Source: Marsupella aquatica | Taxonomy: Eukaryota; Marchantiophyta | Assembly: GCA_973895155.1 (NCBI GenBank) | Contig: OZ316899.1 | Location: 2,108,001 to 2,172,000 of the forward strand | DNA: 64,000 nt | Direction of reading: 5' to 3' | In this document: piece by piece, positions 10,760-21,484 of the stretch | Numbering within the stretch: the first letter of the stretch is position 1 | How the letters are laid out: the number at the start of each line of letters is the position of its first letter | The notes under the pieces: generated by a model | Database searches by the model: none | The model's input: the letters and a program-made list of their open reading frames with translations, nothing else | What the model was told of the DNA's origin: nothing | Program-made: the position numbers and the translations under genes

Positions 10760-11400
10760 TCATCTTTCCTTTGCACACCGCCTGTCCTTAGGTTCCTTTG
10801 TGGATTTTGGTGAAATCCCCTGCGTCTTGCGGGCACCATGTTCTCTCGGGGCTGAGGCATCACCCGCATTGCCCTGGTTCTGCTTGGTCAAATTATCCAC
10901 GATGACGTCCGGCTTGACATCATCTTTTGGTTCCGCATCCAACCCTCTCAAGGCTGGGATCAGTTCCTTCTCTGGGTCCTGACCCTCTTCCTCCGAGTCA
11001 GCTTCTGCATTGTTGTTGCTTCCATCTGCATCGGGGTTGTTGTCATCCGACCCGTCTTTTGAAGGATCAGCCACCTCCTTCCCTTTAAGTCAACGGCGCC
11101 CTGCACTTGACGTGTTTGCTGCGGCGGTTGATGGTTCAGCCGCCACGTCTTTGTTGTCTTGCTTGTAATGTTCATCTAGGGAAGTCGATCCATCCTCCTT
11201 TTGTTCTTCTTGAACTTGGGCTCTCCCCTTGGCGGGGGGAGCCTGTTTGCCACTCTTTGATTGAGTGCTTTTTGCCATGTCCCCAACGACCAAATCTGCC
11301 CGCAGTTGACCCGCCGGTCACGTTGAAGCACTAAGTCCCCACAAAAATCCATTAAGATTTTTGGATTCCAACTTAGCATAACCCTTGCCCAATGTCTATG
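10760..11400 (-). pseudogene. Second Gypsy gag leader fragment
   Basis: Minus-strand frames at 11293-11090 and 11074-10760 encode a very hydrophilic acidic segment (DGSDDNNPDADGSN, then EADSEEEGQDPEKEL). It starts downstream of a primer site at 11410-11421 and matches 8442-8748 over its first 200 bp. It extends further into gag than the other copy. There is a frame change near 11085. No zinc knuckle is reached. Confidence 0.55.
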
Positions 11401-11409
11401 CGAGCAATT

Positions 11410-11421
11410 GTGCTGATACCA
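11410..11421 (-). promoter_or_regulatory. Degenerate primer-binding site (tRNA-iMet type)
   Basis: The minus strand reads TGGTATCAGCAC. It matches the first nine bases of the initiator-tRNA site and has drifted afterwards. Its context is the same as at 8749-8760. Confidence 0.7.
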
Positions 11422-11424
11422 CAA

Positions 11425-11552
11425 GTGGTGGACCTTGCCACCCAACGCCCTCACCAATCCCAACACTCATGCCTAAGTGCCCCTGGTGCCCAAACGCCTC
11501 TATGGAATACCCCAAGCAAGCAACCTAGTGCCCCTTGCACTGCCAGCGGCCT
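11425..11552 (-). repeat. Truncated Gypsy LTR end
   Basis: It is about 85 percent similar by eye to 8765-8890. Similarity stops at 'gccagcggc' near 11552, where unrelated sequence begins. Confidence 0.7.
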
Positions 11553-13005
11553 GTCACCCCTGTTGCATTTGAGTTGCAACTTTGTTGGTTGCACATGTGT
11601 TGTGAGTTTGGGAGGGTGACCTGGCATAGCAGGTCACCTGGTAGGGGTGATCTCTTCACCCAGGTTACCATGCCTTGTGCCATGGGGGTATACCTTGGAG
11701 AATGAGGGATTAGCTCCTCATTCTTCCAAGTTGAGCCTCCCGGCACTAGTAGAGCTCATGTGAGTGTGGCTATGGTGAGAGAGAGAGAGTGTATGCCGGT
11801 TGACATGTAGAGCAACATTGGCAGAGTTTTGCTATGTGTATAGACTTGGAGTCTTGCATGGCTAGCGGGTGAGTTTGGCTCAACTTAGTGATACCTTGCA
11901 GCGGGGTCCCGTTTCGCAAGAGATTACTTGGAAGAATAAGGGGAGGAGAGCGGATGCTCTCAGTTTTTCTGAACTGTGCCGACCAGCGGAGGTGCTCGGT
12001 GGAGCTCGATGATTTGTCCATTTGTTTGTTGGTGCCGATTGTTGGTGGGCATTTGCTGATCGCTGGTTGATGCTGCTGGTTGGCAACACGTATCTGGGCG
12101 CGGAAGCGCTGTCAAAAATCAGTGAGAGTATTCTGATTTCAACTCTGAATTTCCTGAAATCTGGTTGCACTTTCATCGCAAATTGTTGATGCAGAGAAGC
12201 TATACTCATTGTATACGCCAATTGAATGGTTGTGCGGAAAACTCTGTTCGTTGTTGGTTAGAGAGGAAGGCTTGCTGCAGATTTTTGTGATGAGCAAGGT
12301 CGTGCGGAATCCATGCCCAAATTTGGGTAGAAACTCTGTTGGATGGATAACCACCAGAAATTTTATTGCGATTTCAGATGGAGCATGGCAATGCGGTTGC
12401 ATTGGTGAAGTTTGAGTGAAAAATAGGTTAAGAGGTGGATGTTATGCGCTGTTAATGTTTGTTGGAATTCTGGTTCGTTGTTGACGGTTTTCCGACGGGA
12501 TTTGGTGACGGAATTTGTGACGGGATTTCAACTCAAATTGTGGTGTAATTGACTATTTTATGGAGTTACATTGTTCATACATTTTGTGTCTAGTTTGGAG
12601 GCTAGGGTAGGTTTGGACCCTACCCTAGCATAGGAGACAAGGGCATCCCAAGGCCAAAAGCCTGGTTAGTTGGTGGCATACTTATTTTGAGAAGAAAACC
12701 ACTTTGGGGGGATCCAAGAGAAATTGGCTTTTTGTGTGAGGGGCTCAAGACCTGACCACCCACCTCCCGTGGTTGTTAAATCCAAAAACAACCATAACAC
12801 CTTATGTTACCTTTAGCCCATTTTTAAAATATTTTGCCCCATTTGTTACCCTTAGTGTCTTTTATACCTTTTTAGTCCCTTGTGAGCCTCGCTTCCCTTG
12901 TTTTTACTTGAAGCAAAAGAAAGAGGGATTGGGTAGAGAATCTTTTCAATATTAAAAGGAGAGTCAAAGGTGGACATAGTACTCTTGCTTGGCAGGTGCC
13001 CTGCC
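11553..13005. other. Non-coding interval with small hairpins
   Basis: No convincing gene is seen. Two inverted repeats stand out: 11614-11639 (ggtgacctg ... caggtcacc) and 12601-12629 (11-bp arms gctagggtagg/cctaccctagc, 7-base loop). A short GA run lies at about 11776-11790. Confidence 0.45.
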
Positions 13006-13900
13006 TGTCACGCCGTCAGCCTAGGCCTTAACCCGGGCTTCGGCTTAGACAGGCACATCCTTTGTTAAAATGAGGGTTCGGGCAGGAAGGGAGGCATGGA
13101 ATGCACCTAACTCACATAAACTAGCGCTAAGTGCGCCTATAGTCATATACGGACACCTCTTAGGTATGGTTTGTGTTCCGCCACCGGAACGTACCTCAAT
13201 CGATAGCAGGATTGACCCCGGCTTACGGGCTTCTAAGCCTTCGTGTTGTCCGCCTTCAATCCGGATTCGATGGTATGGGTACTCAACCCGGGCTCGCAAC
13301 CACTCACCCGCAAGTTGCACCCCGTGCACGACTTGGGTAGTGCGTTCGGCCAAGCGTTGGCACCTATACACGAGATTCACACATATACATACGCACAAGC
13401 ATACAATCTCGATTTACACGAAGGAAATGATGGGAAAGGATTTTACTACATAGGAGACATATACGTACACTTAGTTGACCCAAAAGCTCTGGAATGAACA
13501 GGTCCGAGGCCAAGGGTGTACACTACAATGGAGCCCGGCTCCGCACTTGCCCAACGAGCTTAGTCCTACACCCTCCCCTTGGTACTCTTTCACTCCTAGA
13601 GGTCGGGACTCCCCGCACATACCGCGGATGTCCAACATTGAGACTAAAAATCCCCCCCTTGCCTCTATCGAGGGGTGCACTAAATACTAAGGGCCAAGGA
13701 ACAGAGTGCCCTCGCGCCCAAAGATTCGCTAACTAAGGTCCTAACTAAGCTGGCTATCAGGCCGGAAAATGGCTTGTCTTATTAGAAGATCCTAATCTAC
13801 GCAGGTTGTACAGCATGGCAGTGTTGCTTCAACTAGGGCAGGAGCTTGTCCCTATAGCCTAATTTAACTACTCCTACTCTATTTTAATCGTACTCCGCCG

Positions 13901-16485
13901 CTAATGCCTAGCACACTTGCCAGAGCCGCCTGAGTGGGAGCGGCTATCCTGCTGCCTTCTGAGCCTGTCGGCGTCCTGCTTGAGTAGCTGGACCTGGTCC
14001 AGCAGAGATTTGTTCTCCCGCTTTGCCTCTTCCACGACCTCTTGGCATGCCTCTTCCATTTGCTGGGTGTCGCTCGTCAGCTTATCCACCAACTGGGCCT
14101 GTTTCATGACTGCTCCTTGAAGCCGCGCCACCTCTGCCTTCAGGGTGTCAATCTTGGCTGTGTCCCGCTGAGACCTGGAGTCAGCTTCCTCCAGATCCTT
14201 TTGCCAACTGACGGCTTGCCCCTGCAAACCGTCAATCTTGGTCCGGAGCCGCGCGATCTTGGCGTCCTTTCTGAGCCCGGCCTGTACTGCTAATGCTGCT
14301 TGGGCCCTAGCCTTGGCAACCTGGTCCTCCATGGCCGTTACCTGCGGCCGTAGTTGCTGGAGTTCAGCCTCCAGGGTTGCCACTTCGTCCTTCAGGTAGG
14401 TAGACTCAACCCGATATAGCTCTATTCTCTGCGTTGTCTCTGCCTGCGCATGTCCTGCCCTTACTGTCGCAACCAACTCCTGGTTGAAGAAGTAGGCCAC
14501 CCTCCGGGCCATGTATTCTCCGGTGTCCCGAGAGATCTGTTGCAAGAAATCTCCCAACAACCCGTTCAGAAATGTGCCCAGCGCAAAGAGTTCCGGATGG
14601 TCTAGACTGTGTCCCTCTAGATTCGGGCACGGGCAGACTCCAACCCGTGCGGGAGTAGGAGTGGACACATCCAGCCCTTGAGGTAAGTCGGTCGAAGGGG
14701 TTGGTTCCACTAGAGGTGGGCGGTTCTCCTGCACCACCGTGGGGGGTGGCGGAATCCCCTCGGCTATCGTGGCATCTGCTTCGGGTGCGGCTTCATCCGG
14801 CCTGGTTTCGATTGCATTGTCCCGATTGATCGCGTCTAAGGTCGCGATAACGTCAATGGGTATGCCTGGCGGGGAGGCAGCGGTTGGTTGTGAGGCCGGG
14901 GTAGCAGGACTTGCAGCCGCCAGACTTCAGGCCTCGGGCTGCGGTCGCCTCACCTGGGCTGGGAACACCCATTTTGGCGGGGTCAGCTCGGGCTCGTTGA
15001 GACGCGGGAGGCTCCGGCGGTCAAAATGAGCGTACCACTCGATGATGATTTCGATGTGGCTAGCAAAGTACGCCCTTCTGCCAAGGTACAAAGTATTCCT
15101 TCTCCGCTCCATCTCCTCGTGGAACTTCTTGACGAAGAAGGACGCCCACTTCCTGGGCCGATAGTTCTCTACCTGGATGACCTGAGCGGCCAAAATTTCT
15201 CCTCTGGGTTCCATCATGTGGAGGACATACCGCTGGAACTCCAGGCGTTCTGCTACCTCGGGGATGAGGCACGTCCTCATTAAGAACCCATTGTCCACTA
15301 CCCCCTCGGCTGGGAAGCTAGATGACTGGTAATTAGCTCCCTTGCCCCTAGGAGCCCGCGATTCTACCCGGTTTATCCCCTCGGGTAAACCAAAAATCAT
15401 CTTCAGACGTGCCTCATTGAGACACATCACTCTCCCGTGCGCTCGGGTTTGTTGACGGGCCTGGTCAAAGTTCTGAATGAACTCCGTCATATCCTGCCCG
15501 TAGTACCTGCTTCCATTCCAAGGGAGAGAGGCGAGGTGCTCAAACCCTTGGGTCTTCAGATAGCATGCTTGGGGTGGAGGATGTTCTTGTGAATGTTGTC
15601 CCCCATGCAATGCATGGTCAGCTTGGCTACCGCAACCGTGGCCAAAGGCAACCCGGATACGGCTGTGGGCTCCTTCCTCTTCCTACCCCAAGACTGATTC
15701 CCGGGGTGACTAGAAGAGGGGGACATCTCTCCATCCTCTCGATTGGGTGGTGGTAGCGCGACTGCCGTGAGTATTGGTGCCAAAGCCGCTAGAGTTACCA
15801 TGTTATCCTGGAGTGGTGCTGGGTTGTTCGGTGCTTGTTGAGTCGTACCCCGTGGCCGTCGATTCAGAGGAGGGTTAGCCTCCTTGTCTTCGGAGCTAAT
15901 ATGTACCGCATTCACCATGGATCGTACTCGGAGAGGCGGTGGGACCGGTGGTGGGGACCGGCTCGGCTGAGGCCGAGGAGGTGTAGGCGCGGGTACAGGC
16001 ACGGGTTGGCCGACATTGGTCGTTGATGGTAGAGTTGCCATGAAGTTCTGCAGGTGTCGGTGGAGGTTCTCCAAAGCAAGTGAAGACGGCCCTGTCGACC
16101 GGGCAGTGTTGAACTCGCTGTTTATGATAGGCCAGACCCGAGCGGGGATGTGGTCAAAGTGGTGCCGCTGCAAGTCGATTGTGCCCGGGATATTGAAGAC
16201 CTCGTCCGGAAGCCGAAGCAATGCTTCCTAGAAGCCGATGTATTTGCCTCCGTCCAAGAAGTACCCTGATACTTCTTCGGGTTGGTAAAGCTCGCTCTGG
16301 GACGGGTAATCAAAGTTAAGGAGATAGTGGTGTCGTCCTGCTAGGCGGATGGCTCTCTTGTATTTGCGTTTGATCTCGTATCGGCGTGGGTTGGCGTGTT
16401 TCAATGAGTCGGCCAAGTGCCCTCCGATAGACAGGAACTGAGTCTAGAATCGTATGGCCAAACTGGAAAGGATCGTGTGCGACAT
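13901..16485 (-). pseudogene. LTR-encoded protein, diverged copy
   Basis: This is the minus-strand counterpart of the ORF at 54989-57640. The ATG is at 16485 and the terminal codon at 13901. In-frame TAGs follow soon after the start (IRF, then TAG) and at about 16230, and frameshifts lie near 15570 and 14900. The readable parts align to the other copies: N-terminal region (LAGRHHYLLNFDYPS), Pro-rich middle, central block (YLKTQGFEHLASLPWN; FGLPEGINRVESRAP), then LDHPELFALGTFLNGLLGDF and a long coiled coil ending HSGGSGKCARH. The amino acid sequence is conserved more than expected for non-coding DNA, which argues for a past function. No known domain is recognised. Confidence 0.65.
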
Positions 16486-16584
16486 TCAGAGGAGATAGCA
16501 AGTGACTAAGGGAAAGAGAGAGAGTCAAGGTCGAAGCTGGCGCGTGGACTGAAGAATTGGTGCACTGCAAAGGATCGGCCCCCC

Positions 16585-16591
16585 TTTTATA
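16585..16591 (-). promoter_or_regulatory. TATA box of the minus LTR
   Basis: TATAAAA on the minus strand lies about 106 bp upstream of the LTR ORF start at 16485. Position and flanks match the TATA boxes at 44867 and 54881. Confidence 0.7.
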
Positions 16592-16806
16592 CCCTGAGAG
16601 CTCGCCGACCGCCCGACGTCTCCTTGTTGCTTGTAGACCGAGCCTTTCACGCTTGCAGTGTACCGGCCCCTTCGCCGGTCCGGGTCAGCTCGTGTCAGTG
16701 GCCGCCTCCCGGAGTTTGTTATACGGACCCGAGGGAGGGGGAAAGGGGGCCCATTACACACTCGCAACCCGGGCGTGCGAATGGCAACCCGCCGCCAGCC
16801 CAAACA

Positions 16807-16958
16807 TGAATTCTCCTTATTGACTAATGATTTCCTACTCATAATGGCTACCTAAATACTTTTGTTATGCTAATAATAATGGCCTAAGATACCCCTAACG
16901 CGCGTGCTAAGCGCGGTTAGACCGAATCACTCATTACCCGCCGTACTGGCGGCGTCAC
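16807..16958 (-). mobile_element. 3' internal end of the LTR-ORF Gypsy element
   Basis: It is reverse-complement similar to 54525-54675, including 'gggtatcttaggcc' and 'aggaaatcattagtcaataag'. It shows that the adjacent LTR is the 3' LTR of an element whose remaining body is missing. Confidence 0.75.
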
Positions 16959-17559
16959 ACTGCCCAAGGAAGGTACAAGGTTCAGAGGAAGGTCAAGAGT
17001 CACCTATGACAAGGGCTGTCCACTAGGGCCAAAGTACAAGACTCTGAAGGGGGGAGAATCATTTGTGTACCTCTTGCTTTTTTTGTTTTTTTTGTTTCTC
17101 TTTTTCTCTTCCTTTGTGTCTCTCGTTTGGATTACAACCAAACATAAAAAAATACAATAGGGGATCCCACATATGGAGGTGTCCATAAAGAAGAACCCAT
17201 GTGGGTGTCAGCCTTTTAGTTCCCATCATTATTTTATTCCTGTGTTTAAATTTGAAAAAGGGGTCTATGTATAATTTGGCCGTATTTTTCCATCTTTTGG
17301 CCGTATTTTTCCCATTTTGAACGTATTTCCAACAGGGTCCGGGCAAGTGTGGGGTAGAAAGCTTCCTATGTGATTTTTCCAGCAGAAAATCCGAGAGCTG
17401 ATTTTTGGGGACTTCTTGGATCCATTTTGACCCCCCTGTGGTTGAGAGACCATAGCTTGGCTGTCCGACGCCCATTTTGCTCATCGACTACAGGGCTGGA
17501 TGCGGCGGCTTGTTGGCTATCAGAATCAGTTGTCTGAACACGATTCTGACACATTTCAT
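16959..17559. other. Leader or LTR remnant upstream of the DNMT Gypsy element
   Basis: There is no coding signal. 'ggccgtatttttcc' occurs twice near 17278-17315. The segment may include a decayed 5' LTR: 'gattctgaca' at about 17540 is followed by a possible primer site starting TGGCC at 17564. I could not find a matching 3' LTR, so this is tentative. Confidence 0.3.
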
Positions 17560-17639
17560 TTTTTGGCCATTTTTAAGGTGGTCTTGTTGCAGTCGTTGGC
17601 GGTAGTTGCTGCCAAGTGATTGTTGTGCAGCAGGAGTGC

Positions 17640-19038
17640 CACAATTTGTTGCATAGCCAAATTGGAGACAGGAGTGACTTGCAGTGGTGCCCGATTTTGA
17701 CCATTGGAGTCAGAAGAGGGTATTGTGTCATCTGGGCGTAGCACTGGCACCAACCCTGCCGTGGAGGAGGCAACTCGATTACTGTCCCGGTTGTCACTGC
17801 ATTCACGCATTAGTCCCTATAATTGGGACATGGAGCATTCCACGGATACTCGGATTCGGAGGTTTTCGGGAGATGTTGGCACCATGGAGTTGCCACATTT
17901 CATTATGGAGTTTGAGTGGTGGTGTGATCAACAAAAGTTGCGCAGCACGGCATTCTCCCCCTTCATGGCATGGCGGGCATTGTTCCAGCACTTAGAGGGG
18001 CCACCCGTGCATGACTATGAGGAGTTCCAGACGATGTATGCTGAGCACATTGAGTCTTGGAGATGCAAGTGGTCTCCAGATTATGTCTCACTCACAGGTA
18101 AAGACGTGTCCTCGAAGGAGGAAGAGGGTGCTAGCAGCTCTAGCATATCGTTGCCAATCCCCAGGTTCAACCCGATGGTGGAGTTCTTCAAGGTGTTGAA
18201 GAAGAATTACCAGGGTGTCGGCGTGGACAAGTTGTTGAGTCTCCATACATTCAGCCGGATGGAGGGTGAGAGTTTGCGCAAGGCGTACACGCGCATGAGG
18301 CGGTTGATCAGTACCACGGAGGGCAATACTGATGCTCGGGCTATCTAGATGTGGTACCAGGCCCTGGATAAGGATTTGAGGAACCGAGTTTGGTTTTTGG
18401 CGTTGGCCACTGATGAGAAACTAACACTGGAGAAAGTTTTCCTGCTTTCTGATACCATTGACATGAACCGGTCAGAGAAAAAGGTTGTCACCCTTGGATT
18501 TGGCAAGGAGTCCCCTGGAGGCAGTGCTGCTAGTCCATCTGGTGGGCAGCAGCCACATCGATTGGAGAATGTGCCAGGGAGGGCACAGCCCAATGCTCCC
18601 GGTGGTGCTGTTGCTGGTGGCAGGAGAGCAACAGCACCCCAACGTCCCTTTCAGCCCTCTTATGCCACTCAAGTGGAGTGCTGGAGCTGTAAGGGACCTC
18701 ATAACCAGTGTGATTGCCCTGATAGAAAGGGTCCACCACGTGTAGAGCCGGGTGGAGCTGCCCCTAGACGGCCTGATCTTAGGCATTGTGACCATTGTCA
18801 CCAAGATGGGCATACTATTGACAGGTGTTTTGAGCTGCATCCAGAGATGCGTTTTGGTGCTGCCCGCAGGGGAGTTGCTCCTAGAGGTTGTGGAGGCCCC
18901 CGCCCTGGTCGTGGAGGTGACAAGGTAGTCCCCGCAGCCGGTGCACATACCACTGATCTTGCAGTAGCCACCCGGATCCAGGAGTTGGAGAAACAGTTGG
19001 CAGCAGCCAATTTGGCGTTGCGGACCCCTAGCAAATGA
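17640..19038 (+). pseudogene. Gag of the DNMT Gypsy element
   Basis: One frame runs through 17704-19038 with a single TAG at 18346-18348, where CAG would keep it open. The first 200 codons have the helical gag character (FEWWCDQQKLRSTAFSPF; RMEGESLRKAYTRMRRL). Two Cys/His clusters follow at about 18679-18720 (CWSCKGPHNQCDC) and 18784-18830 (CDHCHQDGHTIDRC), zinc knuckles that in retroelements bind the RNA genome. An arginine/glycine-rich stretch lies between knuckle two and the end. A short coiled segment (RIQELEKQLAAANLAL) closes the frame at 19038. The true start is unclear; TGA at about 17695 precedes the open part. Confidence 0.75.
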
Positions 19039-19275
19039 GAGGCCTCTAGTTCCCACACCATGGATAGTTCCCAGATTGCTCCTGGATTCAGTGACTTGAA
19101 TTACATGTGCGGTGTTGCACAATTAGATAGTGGTGCAGCTGTCACCAGAGCAGTGGCTAGGGTTGCTGAGCCACGAGGTGCTGCCGTGGAGCTGGATCCA
19201 CAATGAGGGGAGGCCAGCCGACAACAGAGATTACCACAGAGTTTTACATTGATGCATACTGCATGAACTTCTACT

Positions 19276-19895
19276 ATGGTACCCATTGCTGACAGCAGTG
19301 GACCTTCTGTCCACTCTCATGATCACATGGGGTCACCCAACATTGATTCTGACATGGTAATTAGCCCAGCGTTGGGGGCGGCTAGAGCCTTGTGTCAGGT
19401 TCTATTGTTTTCTTGTGCTCAATTATCTTCCCTTGGAGTTCCTGTTGCAGATATGTTGCGCCAGGCAGTTGCATTGTATGATACTAGAGCAGTTTTGGCA
19501 TCTAGCTGTGACACAGCTGGTCCACCGGTTGGCCTAGATGACACAAGGTCCAGCCATTCTTTGTTGAGAGATGCTGAGACTTCTTGGCAGGCTTCTGCTG
19601 CTCGATTGAGTGAGCTCCTTCCAGACCAGCCATTGATTGGAGTGTTGTGACTCCCGATGTGGTTGTGGTGGACAATCGTGCTGGGGTTTTTACATTGGTT
19701 GGCCCTAGTGGCACAGTGTATGTGCCACCCCGTGTATTGTTGGATTCAGGTGCACAACCTCTCATGCTGGGGAAAGCAGCTGTCCAGGGCTTGGGCTTAA
19801 AGAAGGCTGAGGTGGAGCCTTGCCCATTTCAGATTCATACATCTCTTGGTGTCCAAGAGAAGACACAGCACATGATGCGAGAAACCTCACTGTGA
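19276..19895 (+). pseudogene. Linker and aspartic protease of the DNMT Gypsy element
   Basis: The frame 19647-19895 contains VLLDSGAQPLML, the D-S-G-A active-site loop of retropepsins (nt about 19735-19770), followed by the expected hydrophobic turn (VQGLGL). The protease would cut the polyprotein. The preceding 19276-19650 encodes a low-complexity linker in another frame. A frameshift near 19850-19880 leads into the methyltransferase frame, whose first part (ITPAESYDVLVGGAILYPMG, 19940-20010) looks like the protease C-terminal strand and flap region. Confidence 0.65.
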
Positions 19896-20429
19896 GGTTA
19901 AATCCCCACCACACTGGAGATGACTCTGCCTTGAAGGTGCGAGCAGTTATCACACCTGCAGAGTCTTATGATGTTTTGGTAGGGGGAGCCATACTCTACC
20001 CCATGGGCTTTGTGTTGGATTACTGGCAGGAGACTATTCACTATCGACCAGGATGTCAGTCTGGAGATGGTAGGAAGTGTGAACTACCAGTCCACTACTT
20101 CCTGCGTTGGACTGAGCCGTCACCAGAGAAGGTGATTAGTTTGTCAGCTTGTGCTGGAGCTATCACCTGGCCAGGTGATCTCTTGGAGGGTAATGCCCAT
20201 GCTGCAGACATCCCCATAGCAGAGCAGTTGCACGACTCCTCAGGTAATCGCAGCATTCCTGTTTTCCCACAGGTATGGGGTTCCACTCCTGAGCTACAAC
20301 AGCATGCTGATTCATATATACAGGCAGCATGGCATGAACCATTTGCCCCTTTAGCGGAGCCACTTGTGGTGGATGGCATTCCCAGGTTGATCACTGTGTC
20401 CCCTTTGGACACCACTCCCATTTTGTGGA

Positions 20430-21465
20430 CATACCCTATTGACGGTATTCGCTTGTTGGAATTGTTTGGTGGCATGAGCACTGGCTTAGCTGCTGTCTTA
20501 CATGCTGGCATTAGAGTGCAGCAGTATCTCTATGTGGAGCGCGATGACACAGCCCGACGTGTCTCCTTGCGTCATGTTGCTCAATTGCATCAGCAGTTCC
20601 CTGATTTGTTGCCTCTATCAGCTATCACAGGTTATCAACATGCTTTGCCAGCAGACATCTCACTTTTGGGGGCGCCCAATTTAGTACACATTGGTGAGAT
20701 TCACCTTGTCATTGCTGGTTGGCCATGCCAGGGCCATTCCTCTGTTGGGATAGGATCTAGTCTCAAAGACCATCGTTCTCACATATTTTGGGAGATGCTG
20801 CATGTCATGAGGTTTTTGCAGGAGCAGCAGCATGTCTCTCCTGCCTACATTCTAGAGAATGTTCCCTTGTTGGGTGATACTCGGTCACAGATGGTGGCTA
20901 GTATGCACCAAGTGAGGTCCTGGTTAGGACCTGCTATTTTTTTAGATGCTGCTAGTGTCGGATCAACAGCACATCGTCCACGATTATTGTGGACCAACTT
21001 GATGCCGCCTGAGGTTTTGCGGAGGGCATATCAGCACATTATGTGGCCTGTTGGGCTCACTCTGGACCGCATTTTGGATGCTGGACGACATGCACAGTTG
21101 GTGCATCATGATGATCACTCCCCATTGGCAGTGGTGAACCGGGTTGGTCAGCCCCGTGCAGCACTTCCCACTTTGGTGAGTTTCCCCTCATCATATGCTT
21201 ACCGTAATGGTGGACTGGGGTTAATTAGAGATTCCCAGCACAGAGAGTTGATGGAACCTACTGCTGATGAGCATGAGCGTGCTATGGGATTTTAGACTCG
21301 CCCTACAGCAGTACCCTCAGTGACTGAAGCAGCACGCCGTCACATTTTGGGTCAGGCTATGGATCTTAATTGTTTGACTTGGATTGTGAGCTTAGCCTTG
21401 GCAGAGCAGCGCCGATTACAATCTGTGACACCTCAACATGGATGCTCTTCCTCTATTGGGTCTTA
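20430..21465 (+). pseudogene. C5 cytosine DNA methyltransferase domain (DNMT3-like) in Gypsy pol
   Basis: The frame 19820-21295 (491 codons) carries the ordered motifs of a C5 cytosine methyltransferase. Motif I is ELFGGMSTG (20459-20485, SAM binding). Motif IV is WPCQGHSS with the catalytic Cys codon at 20726. Motif VI is ENV at 20855. Motif VIII is HRPR at 20972. Motifs IX and X are ADEHERAMGF and, past a TAG at 21293, the helix around RRHILGQAMDLNCLTW. Motif I, the spacing and the ENV-to-HRPR stretch resemble DNMT3/DRM more than DNMT1. The PC is followed by Q, as in DNMT1/Dcm enzymes; DNMT3 has N. The domain sits between protease and reverse transcriptase. A frameshift near 21425 separates it from RT. 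The catalytic residues are intact, but the copy as a whole cannot make a full polyprotein. Confidence 0.85.
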
Positions 21466-21484
21466 GAGATCAGAGCAGGGGGCG

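Larger units (their letters stand above)
13006..16806 (-). repeat. 3.8-kb LTR carrying an ORF, minus orientation
   Basis: On the minus strand it starts TGTTTGGGC at 16806 and ends GTGACA at 13006. It is homologous along its length to the LTRs at 44662-48532 and 54676-58540, but clearly diverged from them. It is preceded on its own strand by about 150 bp matching the 3' internal end of the element at 44662-58540 (16807-16958), so it is a 3' LTR of a truncated insertion. Confidence 0.85.

Noticed and set aside
20095-20511. 138-aa minus-strand ORF within the DNMT element
   Set aside because: It is a shadow of the methyltransferase frame.
20430-21465. DNMT as an ordinary host methyltransferase gene
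   Set aside because: It is joined upstream to a retropepsin and downstream to Gypsy RT on the same strand, with no introns or separate promoter visible.
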